64,000 nt of DNA. It comes from Prostheceraeus crozeri. Taxonomy: Eukaryota > Platyhelminthes > Polycladida > Euryleptidae. Below, piece after piece: positions 25,147 to 37,666 of this stretch. The DNA lies in assembly GCA_907163375.1 (NCBI GenBank), contig CAJQUW010003430.1:62001-126000 (forward strand). The letters run 5' to 3'. Under the pieces are notes generated by a model, which saw only the letters and a program-made list of their open reading frames with translations, did not search any database and had not been told where the DNA came from. The number at the start of each line of letters is the position of its first letter. Position 1 is the first letter of the stretch. A program made the translations under genes and the position numbers.

Positions 25147-25500
25147 ATGGCACCGAAAGTATCTGGCAAAGCCGGAAAGAAGTCTAGCAAGGCTAAGGCC
25201 CCTGACAAGCAACGCAAGCGTAAGCGTAAGGAGTGCTATGCCATCTATATCTACAAGGTACTCTGTCAGGTGCACCCCAACACTGGCATCTTCAGCAAGG
25301 CCATGTCAATCATGAACAGTTTCGTGAATGACATCTTCGAGCGAATTTCCAACGAGAGCAGCCGACTTGCTCACTACAACAAGAAGTCGACTGTCTCCAC
25401 ACGGGAGATTCATACTGCCGTTCGCTTTCTTCTGCCCGGTGAACTCCTGCCAAACCTTGATAGTGCGAGCCGGCTCGCGAAAGCTCGGAATTGTACATAA
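25147..25500 (+). pseudogene. H2B: Histone H2B-like, probably pseudogene
   Basis: A single-exon 117-codon ORF that is clearly histone H2B over its first about 100 residues. It has a Lys-rich tail ([12 protein letters not shown]), then [52 protein letters not shown] and LLPGEL. H2B pairs with H2A in the nucleosome. Conserved positions are changed ([13 protein letters not shown] instead of KVLKQVHPDTGIS). After LLPGEL the C-terminal helix (normally AKHAVSEGTKAVTKYTSSK) is replaced by unrelated residues. A shift of about two bases near 25445 gives AKP, then stops, then a weak match to the lost helix, so the end is frameshifted. No histone 3' stem-loop was found downstream. A pseudogene is most likely; a divergent variant cannot be excluded. 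Confidence 0.85.
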
Positions 25501-26622
25501 CTTTTAGCAAATAGACTGTACATATTTTTAGCAGCTTATCTTTTTTCGGGGAGACGACACAAGCGGAAGTGAGATTCACTATGAAATTAAACAACCTCCC
25601 GTCAGCTGCCATCAACTAGTGCTCTAAGTATTGTAGTACCCCAGCTCACAGGATTCCGAAAAAATCAGTATTATCCATGTTTAAAGAGTGGTCACAAATT
25701 TCGTAAAAAAAAGAAGTCTTCGTAAACCTTATGAATGCCTTATCTCTTGGCCTAATTCTTGTCTGAATCTTTTGTGTGTGATTTAACCTTTGTGAATACA
25801 CCCCTATTCACGGTGGTCACGTCCGTGTTGCTCACTTTCAAAAATTACACACCAGAAGATTATTTGCTTAAAACGTTTTAACACTGAATTAAGTAGCCAA
25901 AAAAATCACCAATTGTGTAAATTCAAAGTGGCTTCATATTTCGGAGTTCATCATTTTTGCAAACACGGAGTTACGGATGCACGGTGTCATTAATTGCTAT
26001 CTGCAATCATGTGCATATCAGGATCAGACAGGTCGTATCTATTATGATATAATGAAATGGCAAACGCCACATACTTGTCTGATTTCATGCAATAAGCCGT
26101 CACTGAATAACCAGCAAGTTTTGGACATCATCCAGTCACGTGCGTGTAACCTGCACTACAATATCACTTCGTGTGCTTCGGTCACACTATCGCACTACCG
26201 TTTATTATGAATTCAGCAAAGAGATTGAGCGAAGTAAATTTCTCACGCTTGTCAACTTCTAAACAAAGAATCTGACGAAACAACATTATCGAGACAGGAC
26301 AGTTGTACGAATGATCTGAATTCTCCGAATCTGCAGGAATCATGTTGATCGGAGGGAGCATTTTGAAGGAATTTACAGCAATCTGCAAGCGACGGACGAC
26401 TACCTTCTTCTGATCACTGTGAGGCATTAAGAATTCTTTTCCGCTACTGAACTTGCCACCGTTTTCAATAAGTCAAGACTTCTAGTAAACTGAATCAGTT
26501 AAACAATCTAATTGTATGGTTACGGGTGACATTTCAAGTAATTTCGAGTACCGTCATGATGCATCACTCACCTGGTTTCTACTTTTGGTATTTGCATCCC
26601 GCCTGGGAATCATAATCTATTC
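25501..26622. other. Intergenic, no gene seen
   Basis: No further histone gene and no recognised coding region. ATTTGCAT, the octamer word common in H2B promoters, occurs at 26590-26597, just before the second direct-repeat copy. Confidence 0.45.
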
Positions 26623-26704
26623 AATTTTAATGATGCTGTCGCACGACATAGAATTTCATTTAATGCCATTCTATGAGTGGCCCATCATAAAACAGTTAAA
26701 AAAG
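26623..26704. repeat. Direct repeat copy 2
   Basis: Second copy of the 82-bp block found just upstream of the H2B-like ORF, 1,595 bp downstream of the first. No histone coding sequence follows it. Confidence 0.8.
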
Positions 26705-29700
26705 CTTAATCTAGTATTTATATCGGGATTCTCATACGATGATGAAAATCATCCCAGCAGCCATTTACAATAGAATATAATGCTTATATAATGACTGATG
26801 GCGTTCTCCAATCCGCAAGTGTACAAAGGCAATGCTACTGCAACCATTGGATTAATCAGTTCTTAAAAGAACTCAATGGAGCTTTCTCGTGGCAACGAAT
26901 TAGAATTGATCAGCTTTGGCACAATATCTTGTAAAAATGGAAATCTTAAGACTTGTAACACTGTTCATTCTTACTATTAATATACTAATACCATAGATTC
27001 CAAACACTACCGCATACACGTTCATACATGTACCGACTACAGATGCAGATAGTAGAAATAGAATAGGACAATGGTCACCATAGGTTAAGGAAATTAAAAA
27101 TGGATATTAAAAAACAACAGGAGACCAATGAATAAAAATTGGAAAAGTGGAGGTAAAACATGGAAATACAACGATGTTACTACACTGATTACAAGTGAAC
27201 TATATCTGATACTACACATGGTGGATAATAATAAGAATGGATAAGTGGAAAGTGGAAAATGGAGGTAAAAAATAGAACTACAATGACACTACCACACCGA
27301 AAGCAATGGAATTATACACACTATTCCTAAGACAACACATGGTAAGTACTATTTCTTCATTTGAATTTGTTATCGCCAGTTTCTTCATCCGTCTATACTA
27401 CTTCTTGTAATCCCACATTTGTTCATTTCAACTACAATACATCGACCGCTACTTCAGCTGCCGATGAATTCTACATTTACACAACTTGTAGGCCTATCAT
27501 GCAGCCAATCAAGATTTTCTGTCATGAGATACGAATGCAATAACAAGCTGCGGCATATTAACTTCAACTTCTGGAAAACCGAAAAGCATGACATAACAAC
27601 GCATACAAATGGCAATATTGTATAAAATGTTCAGGCCTACAAGGCATCGCTTGGATACCGTAGAACCCTGTGGAACAATGCTCCTTTTCGAGATATTATC
27701 AATTGGCTTATTGGCATGTCTGTGTTGAAGCTTCCTTCATGCAGAACTGACAAATAGAAGAATGTTCGTATACGAAAACTTTTGCTGTGCTATCTAAAAT
27801 TAACATCGGTTCTTGAAACTGATTCTTCCAGAAACTCCGCTTACAGTCCTGCTAGTCATTCAGTTAATGTTATGTACAACTTTGCGGTTCAATCAAGCTA
27901 ACTAGCACATTTCACTAGTATCTGGTTCTTCAATTTTCAACACTTGACAATATCTTTCGACCTCGGGTTTGATCCATTGGACTTCAGGCTTAGACCTCCC
28001 TGCGGAGCCAAAATAAACAGGTTGATTTTGAACTACTTTGGTGCAATTTAGTTCCTAATTATTCTGCGCTGTCGTCATTTGCTACTTCACTATCTACTTA
28101 TTAGCCGATCATCTCATCACTGTACAGTTTACAGTTTACCAAGAATTCCTTGCTATAGCAGATGATTATTGGTGATTCTCATGTACATGGAAGCAAAATA
28201 TCTGTCACGTTTTCACCTACTTCATTAATGATGAAGGAATCAGATCAAAGTTAAACACTTTTTGTTTGAGGGATCTTGTTGTAGCAAAAATTGTAGATGA
28301 TTCATGCTGCACCAAATGAAGACAGCAATATGTATTTCCAAGTTCAAAATTTGTAACTTCACTAATTTGCATGTCTAACTCACCTAGTAAGTGGTTTTCA
28401 AGCAGTCAATATTAAGTTTTCAGAGAAGGTTACTAATGACTGCAAAGTGCCAACACCGGATAGTTGATCAAACCAATGAACTTGTAATCGAACGACAATT
28501 CCAATGACATCATATGATACTTAAACTGAAATTTTGTGAAAATCAGTTAATACAAATAATACGAAACAGTTAAACATAACTTTTTTTAGCATCATAGAAA
28601 TCCTTGTGAACTATCGTAATAATAGATTGTTTGGATCAAATTTGTGACCATTTTATCAAAAATAAAAAATGATGCTACATAAGCGCATTTATCGTTCACC
28701 TATTCACCGCACCAAAGACGAAATAGTTGGTCAAAATATTTGATTTAGTACAATATTTGATTTACGGAAGAAATTGTGCCCACGGACTTTCGTTGACATT
28801 TGCGGAAAAATAGTGTCCACGCAACTTTCGTTTATGCCGCTCCTTAGACCATTTCTTCAAAGAATGCTTCAAAACCATGCTTGTTCAAATCGCATTCGAG
28901 CATCTCGAAAATTCGAGATCATCGTACTTCTGCATTTCGAGTCTTTCGTAACGCATAACTGATTTAAAATGGAAGTCAATGTTCAATTCAATTCCGACAT
29001 TCTATCGCTACCGTCATGTTCTCTAGGATAATCTAAGATGATCTTAGCATATTCATGTTCTATGAGCATATCTACTGATTTCATTTTAGAATCTCAGTTT
29101 TCAATGTTTTTTTCAAACAGCAATCATAATCTTACTTGATTAAGTAGATTTGAAGTTATCTATTTTCGTTTTTGTCACATGGTCAATTGTCTATCACGTG
29201 CAGGCTAAGATGGTGCTAAGATGCAGGCTTTTAGATGGTAGTCCAATTCTTTCACAAATTTAGGAATATTGAATGGATACTGGCGGAGATAAGAATGTTC
29301 AATGGAGATAAGAAGTTTTCAATGCCATCTAAGAGTGAATGCCATCATCAGTGAATTGAACAATATTGACAAAACAAATCCTTAAGCCAATATTCAAAAA
29401 TATGACTTTAGTGTCAGATTCTCTCCATCAATTCTTCCTTTGCGATCGTCTCCATATCTTCCAAGTTTGATTGAATGCTCTCCATACGTCGTTTGAATCA
29501 TCTTATGTACTTATGTTTATCGTTCCAAAGTTCCATCACCAGACCTGTATGTGTATTATAGTGCATGCATCAGTTATCAGTTGTTCAAGTTTTCCACAAA
29601 CGTCTCGCCTCCACCGTCACGTTTTGCATATGAGTAGAAATCTTGAGACTAATTGCGGATTAGATGCTCGAGAATTGGTCTCAAGAATAGAAAGAATATT

Positions 29701-30085
29701 AACCTTGGATCAGCAGAACGACATCATAGGCTGTAGATCGTTTCAGAAGGCAGTAGGCACGAGAGTAGTCTTTACTAGAAATTCTATCACAATAAGATCT
29801 AGACTTAAGGTCCGATTAAATGAGGATTCCCAGATCGCTGACAGAATAAACAAGTCTTAAGGCAACATCATTCAGCATGTGATGAATGTCTTCAGAGAAC
29901 TTTTGCCAATAGAAAATGTACAGCATTTATCAACAGCTAAATTTAGTTTCCATGTACGACACCATGCAAGCCTCAAAAGTTTTTAGACCTATGAGCGAAA
30001 ATGTACTGCTACCATCACAGGAATGATAGAACAGAATCATCAGCAAATAGCTTCACAGATGTGCTTGATTCGAAACATTCAAAAA
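26705..30085. other. Intergenic; minor repeat and one unassigned ORF
   Basis: AT-rich. A diverged duplication of about 45 bp (GTGGAGGTAAAA and ATGGAGGTAAAA with their following bases) is at 27138-27187 and 27254-27300. The ORF at 29471-29860 (plus, 129 codons) has a plausible second half (RELVSRIERILTLDQQNDI) but no recognised family and no splice context. Nothing else is supported. Confidence 0.4.
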
Positions 30086-30096
30086 TATCATATATA

Positions 30097-30158
<62 letters not shown>
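30086..30158. repeat. (AT)n microsatellite
   Basis: About 70 bp of nearly perfect AT dinucleotides. Confidence 0.97.
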
Positions 30159-30161
<3 letters not shown>

Positions 30162-30339
30162 ATATTTATAAAACAAAAATATGACTAGACCAATTAACGA
30201 TTAATTTACTTTTTTAATTAAATAATACATTTTTTTGATAAACTGACAGCAACTGACCAATAACTAATTGGTGTAGTCTTATTTTTGTTTCATGAATTTA
30301 ACTGACCAATGGCGATCAAAAAAAAATATATATATTAGG

Positions 30340-32724
30340 AAAAGCAGGGGTTGAAGCACAGTACCTTGGGAAACCCCGACAATTGAGTTTACACTATGGG
30401 GTCCTCCACGACAGCCTGAGATCGACTATTTAAAAAAATTGAAATCCAGCTAAGAAGTTTATTATTGAATCCACAACTTTTAAGTTTCAGAATCAACTTG
30501 CTATGTACAAAAGAGTCGAAAGCTGGGGCCATGTCACTGTTTACAGTGTGATAAAAATGATTGTTCATAGATGATTAACACATTGATATCACTGTCACTT
30601 GATTATTATTTAGCAACGAATTTCTATCAGATATTCAAACATTCTTTCAGCAATTAAGCGTTCCATTACTTTTCAAAGATGTGAGGTAAGGAAGTAGGTC
30701 TGCAATCAGAGGTAGAGGTTGACTGACATTTGTGCTTGTAAACAGGAATAACTAACGCGTCTTTCCAGATATCGGGAGTGAAACCATACAATAATGACTT
30801 CTCAAACAATATTGTAAGATAAAGAGAATAAAAAAACCAAGTGCAACTTCCTTTAATTGGCAGGCCGATGAAGAATTGGTTGTGTGGGAAAGGGTTGGTC
30901 GCAAATTCATGATCGCCTTCGAGATTTCAGATGGAAAATTCTATCATGCTGAGGGAAAGGTCAGTTTTCAGTTCAGGGAACGGTTCTAGACGGGAAAGTG
31001 GGAAAATCGTTATCATATTTTGAAAAAATTGATGAAATGTAATATTCACAGCATTTGTTTTATGAAGCTCATTACTCACAGGTTCATCAGATTCTTTGTT
31101 GATTGTTGGTATACTGATAGTATATCTTAGCTCTCTGTTGATGTAGAAATAAGAGGAATTCAGGTTTCTGTTTTTTTACTTTCGGTTTTTTTAAGGATTA
31201 GTCTTTTTACATCGCGATTATACTCCAGCGTATATTTGATACATTAATTTGTCTCTTATCTTGTGCAGTAACTTTCTCAATGCTGTAGATTTCTTGTTGG
31301 TATTGTGCGTCACAGCACGTTGAGGAATGTATTTATTAATGTCATCAACCATGACAGAACGAAAGAAGGCCCACATATTGCTGATCCATTGGGATGGGTT
31401 AACATATTCGGAGTAGTACTCAAGAGAAAACATCTAAGAATGCCATGGAACAGACCGTACAAAGGCTGTCATGCCATCCACAGCCTTTCAATTGCTTATG
31501 AACTTTCCTGACATTAACTTGTATTGTAAAAAAGAACAGCAGCATGGTCACATGTAGAGTGATATGGATCTGACACTTTCAGCCGAGGAATATTAGAAGG
31601 ATAACGAGTGAGAATAAGATCAAGAGTTGACAGTTGACGAGTAGGCACATCGAACAACTGGATACGATCGTTACGATGAACCATTTCAGAGGTTCTGCCT
31701 TGCATCAGCAAGACTTTCAGGGACAACCCAATTGATTGATGGGAAGTTGAAATCACCACTTGCATGTATTACCAGAGAGTGATCAACTGATCAACAGTCA
31801 TAGCCGATTCAATTAGACGTTTAAAAGAAGAAACACAATCAGAATTGGTTCTAGGAGGATTATAAATGGCAGTAAATCTTAGAAAAAGATAGATCCAAAT
31901 ATACTATCTTGTTATTCGATTATCGTATCAGAGATACTTCAGCAACTACCAACTTTGTCCGAGTAAAAATTATGACTCCACCATAACCATCATGTCTATA
32001 GTAACGATAAGGACTACACTCGAAACCATTAAAGGTAGGGAATTAGGTGTACGGTGTCTCAACCACGATTCAGCAAATATTAAAATGTCATATCACATCT
32101 CTTTGATGAAAGAATGAAATGTGAATTGGGGAGTTTATTCTTCAATGATCTATCGTTACAGAAATAACACTTCAGAGAAGCGATGTCGCACTGATTGGCG
32201 TATGATTTGTTGGTGACAGGAACATTGAAATTAGGACCAACTTCATTTTGGGTAGATTCGGTGAGCGGAGTCTTTCACCAAGTTGTCGTAGTTATCGTAG
32301 GAGACTGGATTATCAGAAATACTTATCAAGCCAAGTTTCGGTAAACTGATCTCATCACTTTGATATTCTGAAGCTTTGAAGGGTAATCAATTTTATTGGT
32401 AAGGGATCTGGCGTTATACAGCAAGATCGAATGTGCAGGGACATAAACAGTTTTGGATCTTCGTTTTGAGAATCGGCTGATCGGTATCATCAGACTTTGG
32501 TAGACTGAGTAAATAAGGGAAAGAAACGGAACTAGTGTTAGGTGTAGCTAGAATTTTGTAATACCATGATTTGAGTCTATCAAGGCGAGGGATGTTAGCA
32601 CAGGGTTGACGTAATCGCAGGGTATTCTCACGAGAATATATTTTCGAATATTTCCCATGAAGTCGGATCGGCAACCGAAGCGAAAAGGCAAGGATGAAGC
32701 GACCAAATGATTTAGCCACTGAAC
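30340..32724 (-). mobile_element. CR1-like LINE (family C), endonuclease plus partial RT
   Basis: Minus-strand non-LTR retrotransposon. From its 5' side: start of the endonuclease with VYNARSLTNKIDYPSKL (about 32410-32360) and AESWLRHRTPNSLP (about 32070-32020). Next come LFDVPTRQLSTLDLIL and the D-H motif region CDHAAVLF (31670-31520), then the linker with DINKYIPQR (about 31345-31310). The RT remnant has DMAPAFDSFVHSKLILKLK (motif A) and NNKLLSWIS, then a decayed motif B (about 30540-30350). The sequence stops in the RT domain beside the AT microsatellite, so the 3' half is missing, which is unusual because most LINE copies lose the 5' end. Frames change several times. Its upstream coding edge is broken at 32725 by a small hAT MITE. 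Confidence 0.75.
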
Positions 32725-32847
32725 CAGGGATCGCAATTTTCCGTTTTTTTCCGAAATTAGTCTAATGCAAATATATCAAATTTATGCATTCAAGCCCCGG
32801 CTTTTCCCGATTTTCCGTTTTTCTTCTTGAGTGAATTTCGATCCCTG
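32725..32847. mobile_element. 123-bp hAT MITE
   Basis: Begins CAGGGATCGCAATT and ends AATTTCGATCCCTG. CACTGAAC (32717-32724) and CACTTAAC (32848-32855) form an 8-bp target duplication with one mismatch. The interior is T-rich with TTTTCCG and TTTTCCCG words. Short, non-coding and mobilised in trans. Confidence 0.85.
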
Positions 32848-32855
32848 CACTTAAC

Positions 32856-33409
32856 CATCAATGCATTGACCACATATGAGTAGACAAACTTGTGATCGCT
32901 GGCATGCATGAGTGACACACATTCAGTGGGTGAACTGAGTGAAAACTTAGGGAACATAAGTCTGTGACTGGGAAAGGCATGAGGAGAGAAGCTGAGGTTG
33001 CGAATGCGTTTGCTACGACGTTGATTTCGTAGACTGAAGGCCTAAAATGTGAAATATGCACATGACGTCGGCGGGAGTAACTCACGAAGGAAGTTGAAGC
33101 GAACATTGATTCATGCGGTGATTCAGGCCGCTTGGGAAAACCCAGATTGAAAAAATGGCCGTTGAATCATGGACTTGATTGAATAGGCAGCCAATAAGTG
33201 AAATTGAATAGCAACTTGAACAAGTATGAGATAACTGCGCACTTGGTGATGACTGCAAGCATCACCAATGAAAAGCAAATTCAATGCTATATAAGCTGAT
33301 GTAGGTTTTATGTATTTGCCCGGATAGAAACATGAACAATAGCTCAATATGAATTGCACCAAATGATTTAACGAGACGTCAGTATAGATGCACCCACTCG
33401 CTAAGCCAG
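32856..33409 (-). other. Possible 5' region of LINE C, uncertain
   Basis: Minus-strand ORFs of 82 codons (33106-32858) and 123 codons (33494-33123) lie here, one leading towards the MITE and the LINE beyond it. They could be its 5' or ORF1 region, but no motif such as a zinc knuckle or esterase is seen. Part may simply be chance. Confidence 0.25.
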
Positions 33410-33795
33410 CCGTCGCTGCTTGTCCTATTGACAGTCTAATTTTCATAACTTTCTTCTGTGTCCCTTCCATCTGTTCAATCTGACCTTCACTCAACTATTT
33501 TGCCGCCCAGCCATGAAACACCCTTGGTAGTATAATAGTATTCCACATCACCTTTGTCAATTTTGCCTTGTAGTATTTCTCCTGTATGACCACCCAAATC
33601 CAATTTATTATTCTTCCCTATTCACGTATTCCAATCCACGTATTTCCTGCAGCAGCCCTTGTCCCGCCAATTTTAATCTTCTTTTTCATCCTATTTGTAT
33701 GATTTCGCTCTTCTCCATGTTAAGTGTTAACCCGCATGCCCTGATCACGTGCTTTAAAGCAATCAATTTTCCCTCCAACTCCTTCTCAGTGTACT
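33410..33795 (-). mobile_element. LINE reverse-transcriptase thumb fragment (family D)
   Basis: The minus strand reads a YADD-box remnant (DDA, then a stop, then YTEKELEGKL), followed by ALKHVIRACGLTLNMEKSEI, EIRGLEYVN and, after shifts, SEGQIEQMEGTQKKVMKIRL. This order is what follows motif C in many non-LTR retrotransposons. It is a short fragment ending upstream of LINE C. Which clade it belongs to is not clear. Confidence 0.6.
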
Positions 33796-34623
33796 AAGCG
33801 TCATCTTGTGTATATTCAAGACATTTGCCGCATTCCATATTTCATTTAATTTCTTGAATAACCTGATATGTTATTGATCGATTTTTTAACTTATTATGTT
33901 ATTGATTCGATTGTTAACGATTTTTTCGTTATGGGTCATTCCACATCAAAACGTCAAATGGCCTGTGGCGAAGGTTCTCAGATTTTCTTGAAATTCACAT
34001 ATTTTCATCATTTGGGTCTATCCAGATGAAATGCAAAATATTTCGGAAAAATTACATTCCATCGGGAAGGTCACTTGCGTGGTCTTGACCTATTCAAATT
34101 TTCTATTTTTAGAGAATTTATGAAAAATCATACACATCTTTGACAGCCTACATCACCGATCTCGCAGCGAAGTTGAGGAAAATTCTTCTTGGACTACTTA
34201 ATCGATTCCCAACCATAGATGTTCCAAGCGGAATTCATAACTTTTTCACTGCGAGAAAATTTCTGTGGGCCCTCAAAAAAAGTAAAAATTTCAGAAAATT
34301 TTTGAAAAAATCGAATTTTCAAACATTTCTTAAAAAATGCAAAATCAATTTTGCGGTCCCTTCTTCCACAGGCGACTACAAATACATCCAAATGATTGTA
34401 AAAAAATATTTAGAAAATCACTGTGGATCGGGGAAGTGGCTTTTTTTGATATCAAATTATATGAACAATGTTTAATTTTTGACATCTTGACTCAGTCCTG
34501 ACAATGTCTCGCAGCAGCTACGTCAATTTTGATAGGTTGAGTGTTTTACGCTTCACATTATCTATCTGAAACTGCAATCAGAAGTAACTTTTTCCACCCA
34601 GAAGCATGATTTTTTTTGAATTT
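33796..34623. other. Intergenic; repeat-like start at 33933
   Basis: A sharp change of texture at about 33933 (GGGTCATTCCACATCAAAAC) looks like an interspersed repeat start, but no partner end is visible. The ORF at 34140-34475 is Lys/Phe-rich from A/T runs and is not credited. Confidence 0.35.
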
Positions 34624-36513
34624 GAAAATGTGGCAAAATTGGCTTGTTTTTTTGTGCTGCTACTATCAAATTTATAAGTAGTACGTTCTCTGTAATTAAC
34701 AGATACTACTATTTCATATTAGCAACTCGCTAATTTGAACTCGGATGAATTATATGTTCGACCTATGTTGTTATCCTTTCCTCGGTGATCCTCTCAATTT
34801 CTGTTCTCAAAGGCATTGTGTATTATTGCATCTTATATTAAGACTCGTTAATTAGGGCCTCTAAGGTCTTAGCTCATTCACGGTCTTAATTAAAGAGTTT
34901 TGATTGTATCTCTAATAATCCGCTAAATGTTGAAACACGTTTCTCATTTTCCCCTTAATATTTGAAAGGCAGTCAAATTCTTTTAATTTATTGAGGCAAA
35001 AGGTAACCTCTGACCGGATTGCTTAATTATCTACAGACAAGATGAATGAAATAGGCACAGACCTAATTAAAGACTTCCTGCTTTCATCAACACGTGAAGC
35101 CGGTAAACAGATCATAAATGTCTCTCGCCAGGAAATACTTGGGCAAGTTCACGGCAATTATTGATGATAAAAACGTTCATAATTAGAAACTCATATGATA
35201 ATAGGTAAACATTTACACAATTTCTACTTATATATCGGTAAGTAATCACGCAGTGCGCATGGCTTCTGGTACAAGTTTTTATTAAGTCTTTCCACAATTA
35301 CAGCTTGATAAAATTGTATCCCAGTTATTTCACTGAGAGTAGGTGTGTATTAGCATCAGTGACTTCTTGGGTCTCACTCAATAAGTCTTCTCTGCGAATA
35401 CTTTTGATCTTCAAATTTGATGAATAAATGAGAATTTTTTTGCTTAAATGTGCTAGTCTCTCGCACTTGCCGCTCACAACGGACCATCCTAGAATTTCAG
35501 GGATTCCTTCACACACACGGCATCGAAGCTGCCGTGACTCAATCTAAACCAAGCAGCATACACGTGCTTGAAAATTGATAAATATTTATGTACATGAAAG
35601 CGGCTATCATTTTTTAAATCACTATAACTGATTAGTAGGAAATGTCCTAAGACTTGAAATAATCACGAAACTATTTGGCTACCGTTGACGATGCGCTTCG
35701 TCCAAAAAAGGACTCAACAGTTCGGCTCAGAAGGGCGAAAAATAGCTATATCTACATGCATTGGAAACTTAGGCCTATTGGAAATATACATGTTGAGATT
35801 AGAAACAACTCGACTGAAGTTCTCCCACTTCGAAGAAACAAGCATCAAGGAAAGTTTTCCCCCGCAAGTGTCTATAATCCACCTTGTCCTCTCCTCAAAG
35901 TATTTAACAGTCGACGGCAAATTGTGCCAGATTGAGCCATGATATAAAAAATGAAGGAGATCATTTAATCTGGACTTTTCTAACGTAAAAGAACAGTAAG
36001 TGTATTGCAAACTAAATTAGACATAAAACCAATATTTATTTACTTGCTTCTTATTTTAGTAAAGAAGAAAATGACTCGACAAATGATTGGGTCTTCGTCG
36101 ATTACTTAGGTGATCAATATCCTGGACAAATAATTTCGATTAGTGAAAATGGGCAGAGGTCAGCACGCTAGCCAGAGCAGGACAATATTTCAGGTACTCC
36201 AAGTCTCCCGATATTCACAGACATCCAGGGGAGGACATCGTAAAGAAAATTGAGGAACCAACACAAGAGGATTTTACAGGCCATGCTAATTCTGATAGAG
36301 ATTTTCCTATATTTGAAATAGATACTCGAGTTAACTAAGTTGAAATGTTTTGGTTTAGAAATATGAGTCACAGTAATCAATGAACTTATTTCCTTTAATC
36401 ATTGAGTAAATCCTTTCATTGAGATGAACAATCTGTTAATTAGAAAACACATACTACTTATAAATTTGATGGTAGCAGCACAAAAAAACAAGCCAATTTT
36501 ACCACATTTTCCT
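34624..36513. repeat. Inverted-repeat pair about 1.8 kb apart
   Basis: AAAATGTGG(C/T)AAAATTGGC, then TTGTTTTTTTGTGCTGCTAC and ATCAAATTTATAAGTAGTA, is present at 34624-34708. The reverse complement lies at about 36430-36513. Arms are about 80 bp with few mismatches. The 1.7 kb between them holds no recognised gene. Both outer flanks carry TGATTTTTTTT. It may be a DNA element with an unreadable interior or a simple inverted duplication. Confidence 0.7.
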
Positions 36514-36960
36514 GATTTTTTTTCTTTTGATTAAATTCTTTTCATGATAGTACTGTTTCAATAATTTAAATGGTTGTTTGATATGAAATTGACCTTTCCG
36601 AGGCTCGTAGTGGATGGTCTGTTGTTTGTTTAGGGTACCATTACAATACGTAATGGCATAATGATACACTCAGGTTGCGATTCCAAACTGTCCTCTAATG
36701 ATTTCGATTAAGCAAAATACTATTGTGGCTTCCTGATTTTCCTGATTTTTTTTCTTTTGATTAAATTCTTTTCATGATAGTACTGTTTCAATAATTTAAA
36801 TGGTTGTTTGATATGAAATTGACCTTTCCGAGGCTCGTAGTGGATGGTCTGTTGTTTGTTTAGGGTACCATTACAATACGTAATGGCATAATGATACACT
36901 CAGGTTGCGATTCCAAACTGTCCTCTAATGATTTCGATTAAGCAAAATACTATTGTGGCT
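36501..36960. repeat. Identical 230-bp tandem duplication
   Basis: 36507-36730 and 36737-36960 appear identical over 224 bp (both include GGCTCGTAGTGGATGGTC and end ACTATTGTGGCT), giving a 230-bp period. The lack of differences in such AT-rich neutral-looking DNA points to a very recent duplication or an assembly duplication. The first copy begins inside the outer flank of the inverted-repeat arm at 36513. Confidence 0.95.
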
Positions 36961-37010
36961 GATTAGATGACCCTTGTCTGGCGCATGTCATGCTAGATCC
37001 AGTCCTTCTC

Positions 37011-37062
37011 CATTGAGCGCGGTCGCTCGCAATCGACATTGAGCGCGGTCGCTCGCAATCGA
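37011..37062. repeat. 26-bp perfect tandem duplication
   Basis: CATTGAGCGCGGTCGCTCGC plus AATCGA occurs at 37011-37036 and again at 37037-37062, inside the 3' coding end of LINE E. Each unit also contains the palindrome GAGCG-CGGT-CGCTC. Confidence 0.95.
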
Positions 37063-37666
37063 GGCATTCACTGAGTTTCCCTTCATATCGGCGCTGCTAT
37101 CATTCTAAAAAAATTCAGGCTATCCTCGGACGGCCTCCAATTGTTTTCTCCACTCGTAGACGATGTGCCTTTCGAAGGGATGGTTCTCTTCACGACATTG
37201 TACATTTGCGAACCATGACAGCCTTCTCGATCTTTACACTTATTGGATTGTGGCTGTCTTTTCATTTTACTCAATTTTCATTGTTGGTCCAGCCGTGTGT
37301 AATCCTGCATCCAGCTTGAGATTAGCAGCATCTCAGCAACGTGGTGTCTCTGTTCATCCTCCTTAAGAGCACACCTTGATCTTGAGGGGTATCTTCCTAC
37401 CACCAATTTCTGGAGTCAGTTTCTTACAACTGTTCCATTCACATTTCACACGGTATCCGATGTCATTTTCACTGATCATCTCTGTATTGAGAATGGATCC
37501 CAGACACCTGAAGCGGTCCGCTCTCTTCAACGGCTGACCTTGGATCTCCATTGTTGCTCTCCCTGGGTCGAACGACAAAATCTCCATCCTGTAGTGACAT
37601 AATCAGAAGGCCTTGCTCGTAAAAGTTGTCCACATGTCTCCAACTTCTGCTTTACATCCAGATGAC

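Noticed and set aside
34140-34475. 111-codon ORF
   Set aside because: Lys/Phe runs from A- and T-rich DNA, with another ORF on the opposite strand. No motif.
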